Positions 36,585 through 44,802 of a DNA stretch of 64,000 nt are shown here, one piece after another. Both the position numbers and the translations under genes were made by a program. The first letter of the stretch is position 1, and the number at the start of each line of letters is the position of its first letter. The DNA lies in contig NZ_AFEJ02000001.1 of the NCBI RefSeq assembly GCF_000238775.2, forward strand, positions 4,452,346 through 4,516,345, given 5' to 3'. Source of the DNA: Acaryochloris sp. CCMEE 5410 (GTDB taxonomy: Bacteria; Cyanobacteriota; Cyanobacteriia; Thermosynechococcales; Thermosynechococcaceae). Under the pieces are notes generated by a model. That model saw only the letters and a program-made list of their open reading frames with translations. It had not been told where the DNA came from and searched no databases.

Positions 36585-38993
36585 TTAGCTTGCTTCTTCG
36601 ACCTTAAACTGGGCCACGGCTGCTTCCATCTGCTCGGCCACGGCTGCTGTTTCCTGCATGGATTCGGCCACCTGGGTGGAGGATTCCGCTCGTTGTTCAG
36701 ATTGGGCTGCCATTTGTTGCATGAGGGTCGTCACCACTTTGGAGGTTTCGGTTTGGGATACGGTGGCGTCTGAAATCGAGCGCATCAGGTCGTTAATTTC
36801 TTGCGAACGGTTGAGAACAACCGCCAGCTTGTCTTTAGTCGTTTCCACTAGGCGGGTACTATCGACCACCTGGTTGGTGCCGATTTCCATGGCTTCGGTT
36901 ACTTCTTTGGTCTCGGCTTGAATACCAGCCACAATTTGGGCAATTTCCTTGGTCGCAGCAGCGGACTGTTCCGCCAGAGCACCCACCTGTTCCGCAACCA
37001 CGGTGAAACCTTGCCCCTGCTCACCAGCGCGGCTGGCTTCTACACTGGCGTTGATGGCGAGAAGGTTTGTTTTCAGTGCAATTTCTTCAATCAAAGACAC
37101 CACCTGGGAAATCTTTTGAGAGGATTCGCCCAAACGCTTAATTTTCTTAGCCGTTTCACCCACCGTATTTCGGAGGCTGAGAATACTATCCACCGTTTGA
37201 TCCATGGCATCACTGCCCTCTTGGACGGTGGTGTAGGCTTGGTCAGAAATCAGCGCGGCTTTACCGGCGTTGCTGGCCACATCCTCAATGGAGGTGGACA
37301 TTTGCTCAATGGAGTTCAGCGTGGAACGGGTTCGTTCGGTTTCTTGAATCGCTTGTTCGGCGAGGGTCTGCATTTCCCCTTTACTCGCGTTCAGAGACGA
37401 ACTCACCTTGACCGAGGAGTCTTTTACTTGGCCCGCAATCTCATTGAGGTTATCGATAATGGCGTTGAACAAGTCCGCAACGGTACTCATTTCCATGGAG
37501 TTTAAGCTGGCGCGGACGGTTAAGTCTCCATCCACCGCTTCTCCCACTTCATCGAGGAGCTGGTAAATTTCCATTTCCAGCTTGTCGCGGGATTCTTTTT
37601 GCTCTTCGGCGGCTTGTTCCGTTTTTTCCAGGAGCGTTTTCACCTCAGACACCATGGTGTTAAAGGTTCGGGCTAGGGTGCGAGTTTCTTGGGTGCCTTC
37701 TTCTGCCGCTTCCACATCCAAGTTGCCACTAGCGGCTTCGCCTGCGGTATCCGTCAATTTAGCTAAGGGATTCGACACCGAGTTAGACAACCAGTAAATC
37801 AGGGCAGTAATAATCCCAGCCAGCAATAGACCCATACCCGCGAATAGGAGCAACTGTTGTTGCGCCAAGGCGGCTTCTTCTGCCGTTTCCACGGAGGCAA
37901 TCGCTACCAGTTTTGTCCCTGGAATAATGGATACGTTAAAGAATCGATCCTTGTAGGTAAAAGCGGCGATGACTAACTTGAAATCCCCCGCTGCCTGTTC
38001 CTTGATCTTCAGGTCGGTAATGCCAGGAATATTTCGAATCTGGGCCTTTGTGTCATTTAAATCGCCCGCTTCTGCTTCTAGATAATCTTCGATGAGTTTG
38101 GCAGCGGCTAACACATCTGCCCCACCTGTCACCTCTTGATTTTGGAGATCACTTCCTTCAGCCGTAATGGTATCTACTACTGCGTTGGTCTCCAGTTTGG
38201 GGTTCACAATTTGGACAATTTCTGACTCGGTTAGGTTGGGGGACACCAGGGTACTGATGGCTTCGTCCAACGCTTTGGTGGGTATTCCAACTTTCGTCAC
38301 CCCAATGAAATTCCCCGCATCATCCTTAACTGTTTTGGAAATGGCAATGACGTTTTGATTGGATGATTCATCGAATTCAGGTTCTTCGATAAATTGTCCT
38401 TTCTCTTTAGCCATCTGCCACCAGCGCTCATCGTTTTGAACAAAGTCGGAGGTGGGATTGCTATAGCCCACGTTAAATCCATTCTTGTCCGTGACGAACA
38501 CTTCAGCTAACTGACCATTCTTGACAACGCGTTGTAGGTACTCATTTAATTTAGCGTTGGGTTTGAGCAGTTTGGTACTCGCAAACTGCTGTTCCACTGC
38601 TTCAATAGGCTTCTGGGGCAAGCCTTGGGCCTCAGCTTGTTGGGCGCCAGCTTTTACCGCTTCTAGTAATAATGGGTCACTATCAATAATGTCTGGAAAT
38701 TTTAGGGCGTCTTTTAAGAAAATGGCGCTGGCTTCACTAGACAGTAAGCTCACCTCTTCTAACTGCAATAGAGCTTTTGCCTTAAGCTGGGTTTCCGTTT
38801 GCACGTAACCGATCACACTTGCAATCGCCACTGGGGCCAAAGCCACGGGCAAAACGGTGGTTAATAGTTTTTGGCGCAGGGTGGCAGCCGGTTTGGTGTA
38901 GGGGGTGGCTGGGTCAACGTTGAGATCTTGGGCCGCCATGTTGCCGTTGCTGGCTGTGGCGTCTGCTAGGGTGATGTCCTGTTGGGTCGTCAT
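36585..38993 (-). CDS. pilJ: PilJ-type methyl-accepting chemotaxis protein
   Basis: An 802-residue transmembrane receptor. The first helix is 'LLTTVLPVALAPVAIASVIGY' (about 46-66), then a periplasmic dCache-like sensor ('VFVTDKNGFNVGYSNPTSDF', 'DERWWQMAKEKGQFI', 'VTKVGIPTKALDEAI'), a second helix ('LLLFAGMGLLLAGIITALIY'), HAMP (about 405-460) and a long cytoplasmic signalling coiled coil with the MCP hairpin 'IEEIALKTNLLAINASVEASRAGEQGQGFTVVAEQV'. There are no GAF bilin-binding domains, so it is PilJ (Tax3 type) rather than the PixJ photoreceptor. It follows pilI on the same strand and precedes pilL. Confidence 0.92.
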   Translation of the reverse strand: MTTQQDITLADATASNGNMAAQDLNVDPATPYTKPAATLRQKLLTTVLPVALAPVAIASVIGYVQTETQLKAKALLQLEEVSLLSSEASAIFLKDALKFPDIIDSDPLLLEAVKAGAQQAEAQGLPQKPIEAVEQQFASTKLLKPNAKLNEYLQRVVKNGQLAEVFVTDKNGFNVGYSNPTSDFVQNDERWWQMAKEKGQFIEEPEFDESSNQNVIAISKTVKDDAGNFIGVTKVGIPTKALDEAISTLVSPNLTESEIVQIVNPKLETNAVVDTITAEGSDLQNQEVTGGADVLAAAKLIEDYLEAEAGDLNDTKAQIRNIPGITDLKIKEQAAGDFKLVIAAFTYKDRFFNVSIIPGTKLVAIASVETAEEAALAQQQLLLFAGMGLLLAGIITALIYWLSNSVSNPLAKLTDTAGEAASGNLDVEAAEEGTQETRTLARTFNTMVSEVKTLLEKTEQAAEEQKESRDKLEMEIYQLLDEVGEAVDGDLTVRASLNSMEMSTVADLFNAIIDNLNEIAGQVKDSSVKVSSSLNASKGEMQTLAEQAIQETERTRSTLNSIEQMSTSIEDVASNAGKAALISDQAYTTVQEGSDAMDQTVDSILSLRNTVGETAKKIKRLGESSQKISQVVSLIEEIALKTNLLAINASVEASRAGEQGQGFTVVAEQVGALAEQSAAATKEIAQIVAGIQAETKEVTEAMEIGTNQVVDSTRLVETTKDKLAVVLNRSQEINDLMRSISDATVSQTETSKVVTTLMQQMAAQSEQRAESSTQVAESMQETAAVAEQMEAAVAQFKVEEAS

Positions 38994-39065
38994 GGTCTTG
39001 TGGTGAAAGTAGCTAAAGAATAAAGAAAGCTGCCAACTAAACGTTGACGGGGATGCTGTTGCAGG

Positions 39066-39629
39066 TTAGGTCGGATATAAAGCCGGTGCTTTGGCCAGGA
39101 ATGGCGGATAGAAAAGATACAGGGTTTGCTCGTCCTGTTGGCAAGTACCGGTAACGTAGGGACTTAGGTTTGCCGGACAGGCAGCAATTTCGGTTTGCAG
39201 TTGCTCTTCTTGCAATCGGGTGACCCCTTGAATTTGGGGGACGGCCAGCCCCAAAAGCGCCTCTCCAGTGCCCGAGCGTTGATAGTCAGAAGGAGGTACC
39301 CGTGCAACAATCACGCGGTATCGGCGCTGGCTACCGGTGATATCAGGGTATCCCAACAACTGGGGCAGATTGACCACACAGAAGACCTGATCTCGGGAAT
39401 TCATTAACCCCAGCACCGATCGGGCCATATTAGGGATGAGGGTAATCTGCTCAGCCTCTACAATTAAGGACTCCTGGACATGCTCCATTGAGAGCAAAGC
39501 GCCGATACCCTCTGCCACCATAAACCGCAGATAGGGTTGTCCGGTGAGCTGAGTGGACTGAAATAACTGGGGTAGCAGCTCTTGCAGTCGTGATAGTGAA
39601 GTTGTAGAGGCAGTCGGTTGTTGGGTCAT
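39066..39629 (-). CDS. pilI: CheW-like adaptor PilI
   Basis: A 187-residue CheW-domain protein linking receptor and kinase. It has the CheW fold 'PYLRFMVAEGIGALLSMEHVQESL', 'ARSVLGLMNSRDQVFCVVNLPQLLG' and 'LGLAVPQIQGVTRLQEEQL'. Its start codon follows the stop of pilH directly, with no spacing, so translation is coupled. It lies between pilH and pilJ in the operon. Confidence 0.92.
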   Translation of the reverse strand: MTQQPTASTTSLSRLQELLPQLFQSTQLTGQPYLRFMVAEGIGALLSMEHVQESLIVEAEQITLIPNMARSVLGLMNSRDQVFCVVNLPQLLGYPDITGSQRRYRVIVARVPPSDYQRSGTGEALLGLAVPQIQGVTRLQEEQLQTEIAACPANLSPYVTGTCQQDEQTLYLFYPPFLAKAPALYPT

Positions 39630-39995
39630 TTATTTCATTGCCGCTCTCAGGGCACTCACGAGTTCTTGCTTGGTGCAGGGTTTGGTGACATAGGCTTCTA
39701 CCCCTTGCTTGGCAGCCCACATGCGATCGACATCTCGATCCTTAGCGGTACAGGCTACTACGGGAATATCGGCGGTGTCGGGATTTTTGCGGAGCTTTCG
39801 GGCTAGGTCTAACCCGCCCATTCCTGGCATCATCCAATCGGTGACGATGGCATCAGGCTTGTTCTGATTGACTTTTTCTAGTGCCTCTGTGCCATTGGTA
39901 GCCGTGACGATGGTGTAGCCTTCTTCGGTCAGGTATTGACAGAGTAAGTCCAGTTCGGATTGGAGGTCATCGACGACTAAGATTTTGCTGCTCAT
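39630..39995 (-). CDS. pilH: single-domain response regulator PilH
   Basis: A 121-residue CheY-like receiver. The acidic pair is in 'MSSKILVVDDLQSELD', the phospho-Asp in 'DAIVTDWMMPGMGGLDLAR' and the Lys in 'AYVTKPCTKQEL'. A longer frame reaches 40103, but the extra 36 residues are not receiver sequence, and the ATG at 39995 gives the standard PilH beginning. PilH is one of the two output regulators of the type IV pilus chemotaxis system. Confidence 0.92.
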   Translation of the reverse strand: MSSKILVVDDLQSELDLLCQYLTEEGYTIVTATNGTEALEKVNQNKPDAIVTDWMMPGMGGLDLARKLRKNPDTADIPVVACTAKDRDVDRMWAAKQGVEAYVTKPCTKQELVSALRAAMK

Positions 39996-40111
39996 GGTGT
40001 GTCCTTGGGTGGCTAAGTTATGGAACGTCAGTAGAGTTGAGGAATTGGAATGAGAGTGGTGTGGGGTAGACAGGCTAACCGATGTGAGTCCATTGGAACT
40101 CACCTATACTC

Positions 40112-41338
40112 CTAAGCTGGATTGAGTTGAGTCAGGTATTTCTCCACCACATCTGTGAGACCTTGTTGGGTAAAGGGTTTGGTGAAGTAATCGGTGGCAC
40201 CGGCCAATTTGGCACGGGCTTTATCAATCAGCCCCGTATTTCCCGTCACCATGATGATCGGGGTTTCGTCAAAGACGGCACTACTTCTGAGCAGACTGCA
40301 CAAACGGTAACCGTTTATTTTGGGCATTGTGATATCGAGCAAAATCAGATCGGGCTTGATCCGAAAGATGACTGAAGAGGCTTGAATCGGGTCATCGACC
40401 GTTGTGACCTCGTATCGAGTATTCCCTAAAAACCGCTCAATCTCACTCAAAATCGTTGGGCTATCGTCAATGCAGACAATCTTAAAGACGCGATTAGCGG
40501 CCTGGGCTGTCTGAGCAGCTTGGGTTACGGTCGGCGTTTTAGGAACACCCGGCACCCGAGGGAGTTGGTCAAAAGGCGGCTGGGGATTGCGTAAAAAAAT
40601 GACCTGCTGTTCCACATAGGGACCAAAGAGCTGAGCAATATGCAGCTCGTCTTGTTTGAGCAAAACTGACAGCTGGCGAATACTAAATCCTCGACTCATT
40701 AACTGGGCGAGTTTCGTCAGCGCTTCCGGGGACAGTTTGCCCCCCTGAACGGGTTTGCTGATATGGCGAAAATCTAATAGGTAAGGACGCTGATAAGGTG
40801 ACCAAATTTCTTTGCTACAACTTTGCCAACCCTTCATGCGTTGCTTGAGGAAGCGAACCGTATCGACTACGTCCACTAAAGGCGTTTGCCCCAACACCGT
40901 CGTCACCCATTCCGGCGAAGGCGTACCATTTTCCCAAACGGCTCTGGCTTGACGCAGCCATAAAAAGGTTTCTAATGCATCTTGAGTAATATCTTCAATC
41001 AGCTGTCTGGATTGGATCTCATCTAGCATATGGCGTTCCTGCAGCCAGAGCATTGATCGCTGAATGAGTCCTTGGGCCTTGGTGACGGTTGTGACCCCAG
41101 CCTCCGTTGCGGGTGGCATTTCTTTAAGGACGTTATATGCCTGGTCTAACCCTTGTCGGCATAGGAAATAGCTGAGTTGGGCCAGGGTTTGAATGGAGCA
41201 GTCTACATACTGTAGGTCCCCCTCATTTAAGTAAATGTGCCAAACGGCTTTACCATTACTCGCTTTGAGTACGCCCGTCGCACTAGAGCTTGATAACTCA
41301 GTTAACAGCTGATACGGATCAAACTTAGAGGGTTCCAT
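40112..41338 (-). CDS. pilG: PilG-type response regulator with PATAN domain
   Basis: A 408-residue regulator, first gene of the operon. The N-terminal PATAN/DUF4388 domain (residues about 1-110: 'LLTELSSSSATGVLKASNGK', 'IYLNEGDLQYVDCS') is followed by a middle region of unknown fold and a C-terminal CheY-like receiver (about 280-405) with 'CIDDSPTILSEIERFL', Asp in 'LILLDITMPKINGYRL' and Lys in 'DYFTKPFTQQGL'. Such PatA-type regulators steer pilus-based phototaxis in cyanobacteria. The gene pattern G-H-I-J-L identifies the pil/tax3-type cluster. Confidence 0.92.
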   Translation of the reverse strand: MEPSKFDPYQLLTELSSSSATGVLKASNGKAVWHIYLNEGDLQYVDCSIQTLAQLSYFLCRQGLDQAYNVLKEMPPATEAGVTTVTKAQGLIQRSMLWLQERHMLDEIQSRQLIEDITQDALETFLWLRQARAVWENGTPSPEWVTTVLGQTPLVDVVDTVRFLKQRMKGWQSCSKEIWSPYQRPYLLDFRHISKPVQGGKLSPEALTKLAQLMSRGFSIRQLSVLLKQDELHIAQLFGPYVEQQVIFLRNPQPPFDQLPRVPGVPKTPTVTQAAQTAQAANRVFKIVCIDDSPTILSEIERFLGNTRYEVTTVDDPIQASSVIFRIKPDLILLDITMPKINGYRLCSLLRSSAVFDETPIIMVTGNTGLIDKARAKLAGATDYFTKPFTQQGLTDVVEKYLTQLNPA

Positions 41339-41673
41339 AGGCGTTGGTACAATCGAAGAGAAGAAAGCTGTTATGGCGTTCAGTTGTGCAGAAAATATTG
41401 AAGGTATTTTAATTCAATATTCTACAGTGAATCTTTAGATTCTTGTTACAAAAAGAAATGCTTTTCAATAAAAAACAACTTATATCTAGTTTACCCGCCT
41501 ACTTTTGCTACTCAGATCAGTAATTTCCCGGATGTTTCTGATTCTTAAAGCTCTAATTTTGTAGTTTTTTAAGATTTAGGACTATCTAAAGGTTGTGGGG
41601 GCAGGGAGTGTCGTGTTCCGTTAAACTCACACCATAAAGTTGTAATAGAGTGAGTACTCTGCCCTAACCCTTT
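41339..41673. other. 335-base divergent intergenic region
   Basis: This AT-rich region contains the promoter of the pil operon on one strand and the upstream region of the DUF2817 gene on the other. I see no other feature. Confidence 0.45.
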
Positions 41674-42744
41674 GTGTTCCCTTCTGATTATTGGCAAGGA
41701 CGCGATCGCTTCCGTCATGCGGCCCAATCCCTAAATTGTGTCCTCGAAACCTATCCCATCCAAGCCCTCGGTCCTCAAGACCGAGCCTTGAGTATTGATG
41801 TGGCCCGATATGGGTCTAAATCCCCCCACACCACTTTGCTCGTCTCCAGTGGCTTGCATGGGGTCGAAGGCTATTGCGGATCAGCCATCCAGTGGGCACT
41901 GTTGACCGATGTGCTGCCCCAGCTCACCTTGCCAAAAGGGGTGGCAGTACTGTTGATTCATGCTCTCAATCCCTATGGCTTTGCCTGGAATCGTCGCTGC
42001 AATGAAGACAATATCGATCTAAATCGTAATTTTCTATTGCCAGGACAATCGTTTACAGGCAGTCCAGAGGCGTATACTCAACTGGATTCTTTTCTGAATC
42101 CCCGTCAACCGCCGACCCCACGAGATCCTTATACCCTCAAGCTGTTGGGGTATGCCCTTCGATATGGCGTATCGTCCCTCAAGCAAGCGCTGCCCGTTGG
42201 CCAGTATGAGTTTCCCCAGGGCCTCTTTTTTGGGGGGCAAGCCCCTGCCCAGACCCAGCAGATTTTGGCGTCGCAACTTCCCATTTGGTTAGGGCAAACC
42301 CAGCTTATTGTTCATCTGGACTTACATACGGGGCTAGGACGATGGACCGCGCCTACGTTCTTAGTGAAGCCTCAAGCCCACCAGACCGATCTGCCCTGGT
42401 TTCAACAAACCTTTACGGCGGAAGGTCTGCAAATCCTGGGGCAACAAGGCGCAACCTATATTTGCCAGGGAGATATCGGTCCTTGGTGCCAAGCTTTGAT
42501 GCAGGGGCGAGACTATCGATTTGCCACGGTGGAATTTGGCACTTATCCGCTATTGCCGGTGCTTAAAGCAATGCGGGCAGAGAATCAGGCCCATTGGTGG
42601 GATGAGCCAGGGGCATCTACCTATGCCTGGGCCAAATCGTTACTGCTGGAAGCTAATGCACCTACGAGTAATGAATGGCGTCAAGCCGTTGTTGCTAAAG
42701 GCGTGGCTTTGATTCATCAAGCGTTTGCCGGATTAGAAAGATAA
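41674..42744 (+). CDS. DUF2817 (M14-like carboxypeptidase fold) protein
   Basis: A 356-residue protein of the DUF2817 family, related to zinc carboxypeptidases. The metal motif region 'LLVSSGLHGVEGYCGSAIQ' (H-x2-E), 'HALNPYGFAWNRRCNEDNIDLNRNFL' and 'LIVHLDLHTGLGRW' provide the zinc ligands and binding loop. 'TVEFGTYPLLPVLKAMRAENQ' gives the catalytic Glu region. It starts with GTG. The true substrate is not known. Downstream an insertion sequence has separated it from its former neighbour. Confidence 0.88.
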   Translation: MFPSDYWQGRDRFRHAAQSLNCVLETYPIQALGPQDRALSIDVARYGSKSPHTTLLVSSGLHGVEGYCGSAIQWALLTDVLPQLTLPKGVAVLLIHALNPYGFAWNRRCNEDNIDLNRNFLLPGQSFTGSPEAYTQLDSFLNPRQPPTPRDPYTLKLLGYALRYGVSSLKQALPVGQYEFPQGLFFGGQAPAQTQQILASQLPIWLGQTQLIVHLDLHTGLGRWTAPTFLVKPQAHQTDLPWFQQTFTAEGLQILGQQGATYICQGDIGPWCQALMQGRDYRFATVEFGTYPLLPVLKAMRAENQAHWWDEPGASTYAWAKSLLLEANAPTSNEWRQAVVAKGVALIHQAFAGLER

Positions 42745-42907
42745 TATCCCACCTATTAATTCCAGATTTTTTAGGTGTGAAGTGTTGAAGCCAACACTAT
42801 GTTAAGGATGCTGAGGCAGGGGTGGGGGCACATCTTTGCAAACTAGTGCTCAAGTCTTTTGTACAGGTCTGGTGAAAGCGTCATCCATGCCAGCCTTCAA
42901 CTATTTA

Positions 42908-44603
42908 GGGCTTGCTTCGAAAGTCTAAGGTTGAATATTTGCAGTGTATCCAAGTGTTGAGCGCCCTTGAGAAGTGCAAGGAAAATCGTTCAAAATACTC
43001 AAAACCTTTGCACATGCACCCCAATGTATCGTCGCCCATCCCCCGGTCAACTGTCCTTTAAGAACTTCTACTTGCCCTTCGGAGGCAAACTATCAGAAGA
43101 GAATCGCTGGGTCAAACTCGCCGAGCTGATTCCCTGGGAAAGCTTTGAATCAGAATATGCAGACCAATTCAGTCAGACCATGGGGGCACCTGCCAAACCC
43201 TTTCGTGTGGCCTTAGGGACCTTAATCATCAAAGAGAAATTGGGTGTATCCGACGCAGAGACCGTAGAACAGATTCGAGAGAACCCCTACTTGCAGTACT
43301 TTCTGGGGTTTAGTGAATATCGAGAGAGTGCTCCGTTTGATGCCTCCATGCTGGTTCACTTTCGCCAACGGTTGAATCTAGAGCTGCTGACTCAAGTCAA
43401 CGACGCAGTCGTGGAATCAGTGCTCGCATCTGAGGGTTCTCCTGTTGTGATGTCCCCTGAGTCATCTCCTTCTCCTGAAGATGACGAAGATGAGCCTCCT
43501 GCCCCTCCCAACCAGGGCCAATTGTTGATAGACGCGACCTGTGCGCCAGCCGATATTCGCTATCCGACAGACTTAGATCTGCTCAATGATGCCCGCAAAG
43601 CGAGTGAAGCCATCCTTGATGCTTTATATGCTCAAGTCATGCTGTCTCTCAAGGGCAAACCTCGCACCTACCGCCAAAAGGCCCGCAAAGCTTATCTGGC
43701 CATTGCCAAGAAACGTCAACCGAGTCGCAAGCTGATTCGTAAAGGGATTCGTCAGCAGTTGGGCTATGTGCGTCGGAATCTAGCCCACATTGATGGATTG
43801 ATAGCTTTAGGAGCGTCTCTGTCCCGACTGTCCCGGCGACAGTACCGTCTGTTGCTGGTGATTCATGAAGTCTTTCGACAGCAAGAGTGGATGTATCAAC
43901 AGCACGTGCGTCGAGTAGATGACCGTATTGTCAGCCTCACTCAGCCTCATGTCCGACCGATGGTCCGAGGCAAAGCTGGAGTACCTGTTGAGTTTGGGGC
44001 CAAGCTATCCCTCAGTTGTGTCAACGGATGTGTGTTTCTGGAACGTTTAAGCTGGGATGCGTTCAATGAATCCCAGCATCTTCAATATCAAGTGGAAGCT
44101 TTTCATCGTCGCTTTGGCCATTATCCTCTCTCAGTCCATGCCGACCAAATCTATCGAACCCGAGCTAATCGACGATGGTGTAAAGCTCGAGGTATCCGAT
44201 TGAGTGGACCACCGTTAGGAAGACCTCAACAAGACCCCCAGGTGCAGGGCCAACTCAAGCAACAAGCACGGGAGGACGAAAAGGTGAGAGTCCAAATTGA
44301 GGGCAAGTTTGGGCAGGCCAAGCGAAGATTTGGCTTGAATCGAGTGATGGCGAAGTTAGCGGATACGGCTGCTAGTGCGATTGCTATCACGTTCTTGGTG
44401 ATGAATCTAGAGCGGTGGCTCCGCCACCTTTTATCATTCATTTTTGGGTGGGATTGCTGGTGTTGGAAAGCGTTATGGAGCTGCCAGGGCTGCCTTGGGG
44501 CTTTTCTAGGGCCAGTGAAGGAATATGGCCCTGGCCGTCACAACTGGGTTGATTGTACGATTTGATGCCAGGAATTAGCTCAATTTACTTTTTCAGCAAA
44601 CCC
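42908..44603 (+). mobile_element. IS5-superfamily insertion sequence with 6-bp direct repeats
   Basis: A 1.7-kb element with an intact transposase. The ends are GGGCTTGCT (from 42908) and, reverse-complemented, GGGTTTGCT (from 44603), with further similarity inward (TCGAAAGTC against GAAAAAGTA). The hexamer TATTTA is directly repeated immediately outside both ends (42902-42907 and 44604-44609). It looks like a recent insertion. Confidence 0.85.
43024..44565 (+). CDS. IS5-superfamily (IS1182-like) transposase
   Basis: A 513-residue transposase. The N-terminal domain has 'PGQLSFKNFYLPFGGKLSEENRW' and 'ENPYLQYFLGFSEYRESAPF'. The DDE catalytic core has 'LLIDATCAPADIRYPTD' (first Asp), 'SVHADQIYRTRANRRWC' (second Asp) and 'RVQIEGKFGQAKRRFGLNR' (Glu). 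A Ser/Pro/Glu-rich insert lies near residues 145-170. I start at ATG 43024 because the earlier 19 codons do not resemble the family. Uninterrupted frame and matched element ends suggest a functional copy. Assignment between IS5 and IS1182 groups is uncertain. Confidence 0.88.
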   Translation: MYRRPSPGQLSFKNFYLPFGGKLSEENRWVKLAELIPWESFESEYADQFSQTMGAPAKPFRVALGTLIIKEKLGVSDAETVEQIRENPYLQYFLGFSEYRESAPFDASMLVHFRQRLNLELLTQVNDAVVESVLASEGSPVVMSPESSPSPEDDEDEPPAPPNQGQLLIDATCAPADIRYPTDLDLLNDARKASEAILDALYAQVMLSLKGKPRTYRQKARKAYLAIAKKRQPSRKLIRKGIRQQLGYVRRNLAHIDGLIALGASLSRLSRRQYRLLLVIHEVFRQQEWMYQQHVRRVDDRIVSLTQPHVRPMVRGKAGVPVEFGAKLSLSCVNGCVFLERLSWDAFNESQHLQYQVEAFHRRFGHYPLSVHADQIYRTRANRRWCKARGIRLSGPPLGRPQQDPQVQGQLKQQAREDEKVRVQIEGKFGQAKRRFGLNRVMAKLADTAASAIAITFLVMNLERWLRHLLSFIFGWDCWCWKALWSCQGCLGAFLGPVKEYGPGRHNWVDCTI

Positions 44604-44802
44604 TATTTACCTGCAGATGGCAGTTATGGCCATATCGGTAGCGCTAGTTGGAGCTGGTTACCGCGAGTATGTTGCTTCTGTTTAAACCAGTACTTAGGTC
44701 TTTTGTAGCGAATGTCCTAGCATTTCTCAGCGGAGAACGTCAGGATAAAGAGAAGGAACTGGTTTCCTGATTGTCATCATCCCCAAAGTCATCGTTACAT
44801 CC
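44566..44802. other. right end of the IS and promoter region
   Basis: The element ends at 44603. The remaining 200 bases carry the promoter and ribosome site of the coiled-coil gene. I see nothing else. Confidence 0.4.

Noticed and set aside
36918..37505. 195-codon plus-strand frame opposite pilJ
   Set aside because: Antisense shadow of the receptor's signalling domain, with no start signal.
36585..38993. PixJ photoreceptor instead of PilJ
   Set aside because: There are no GAF bilin-binding domains between the membrane helices and the signalling domain. The sensor is dCache-like.
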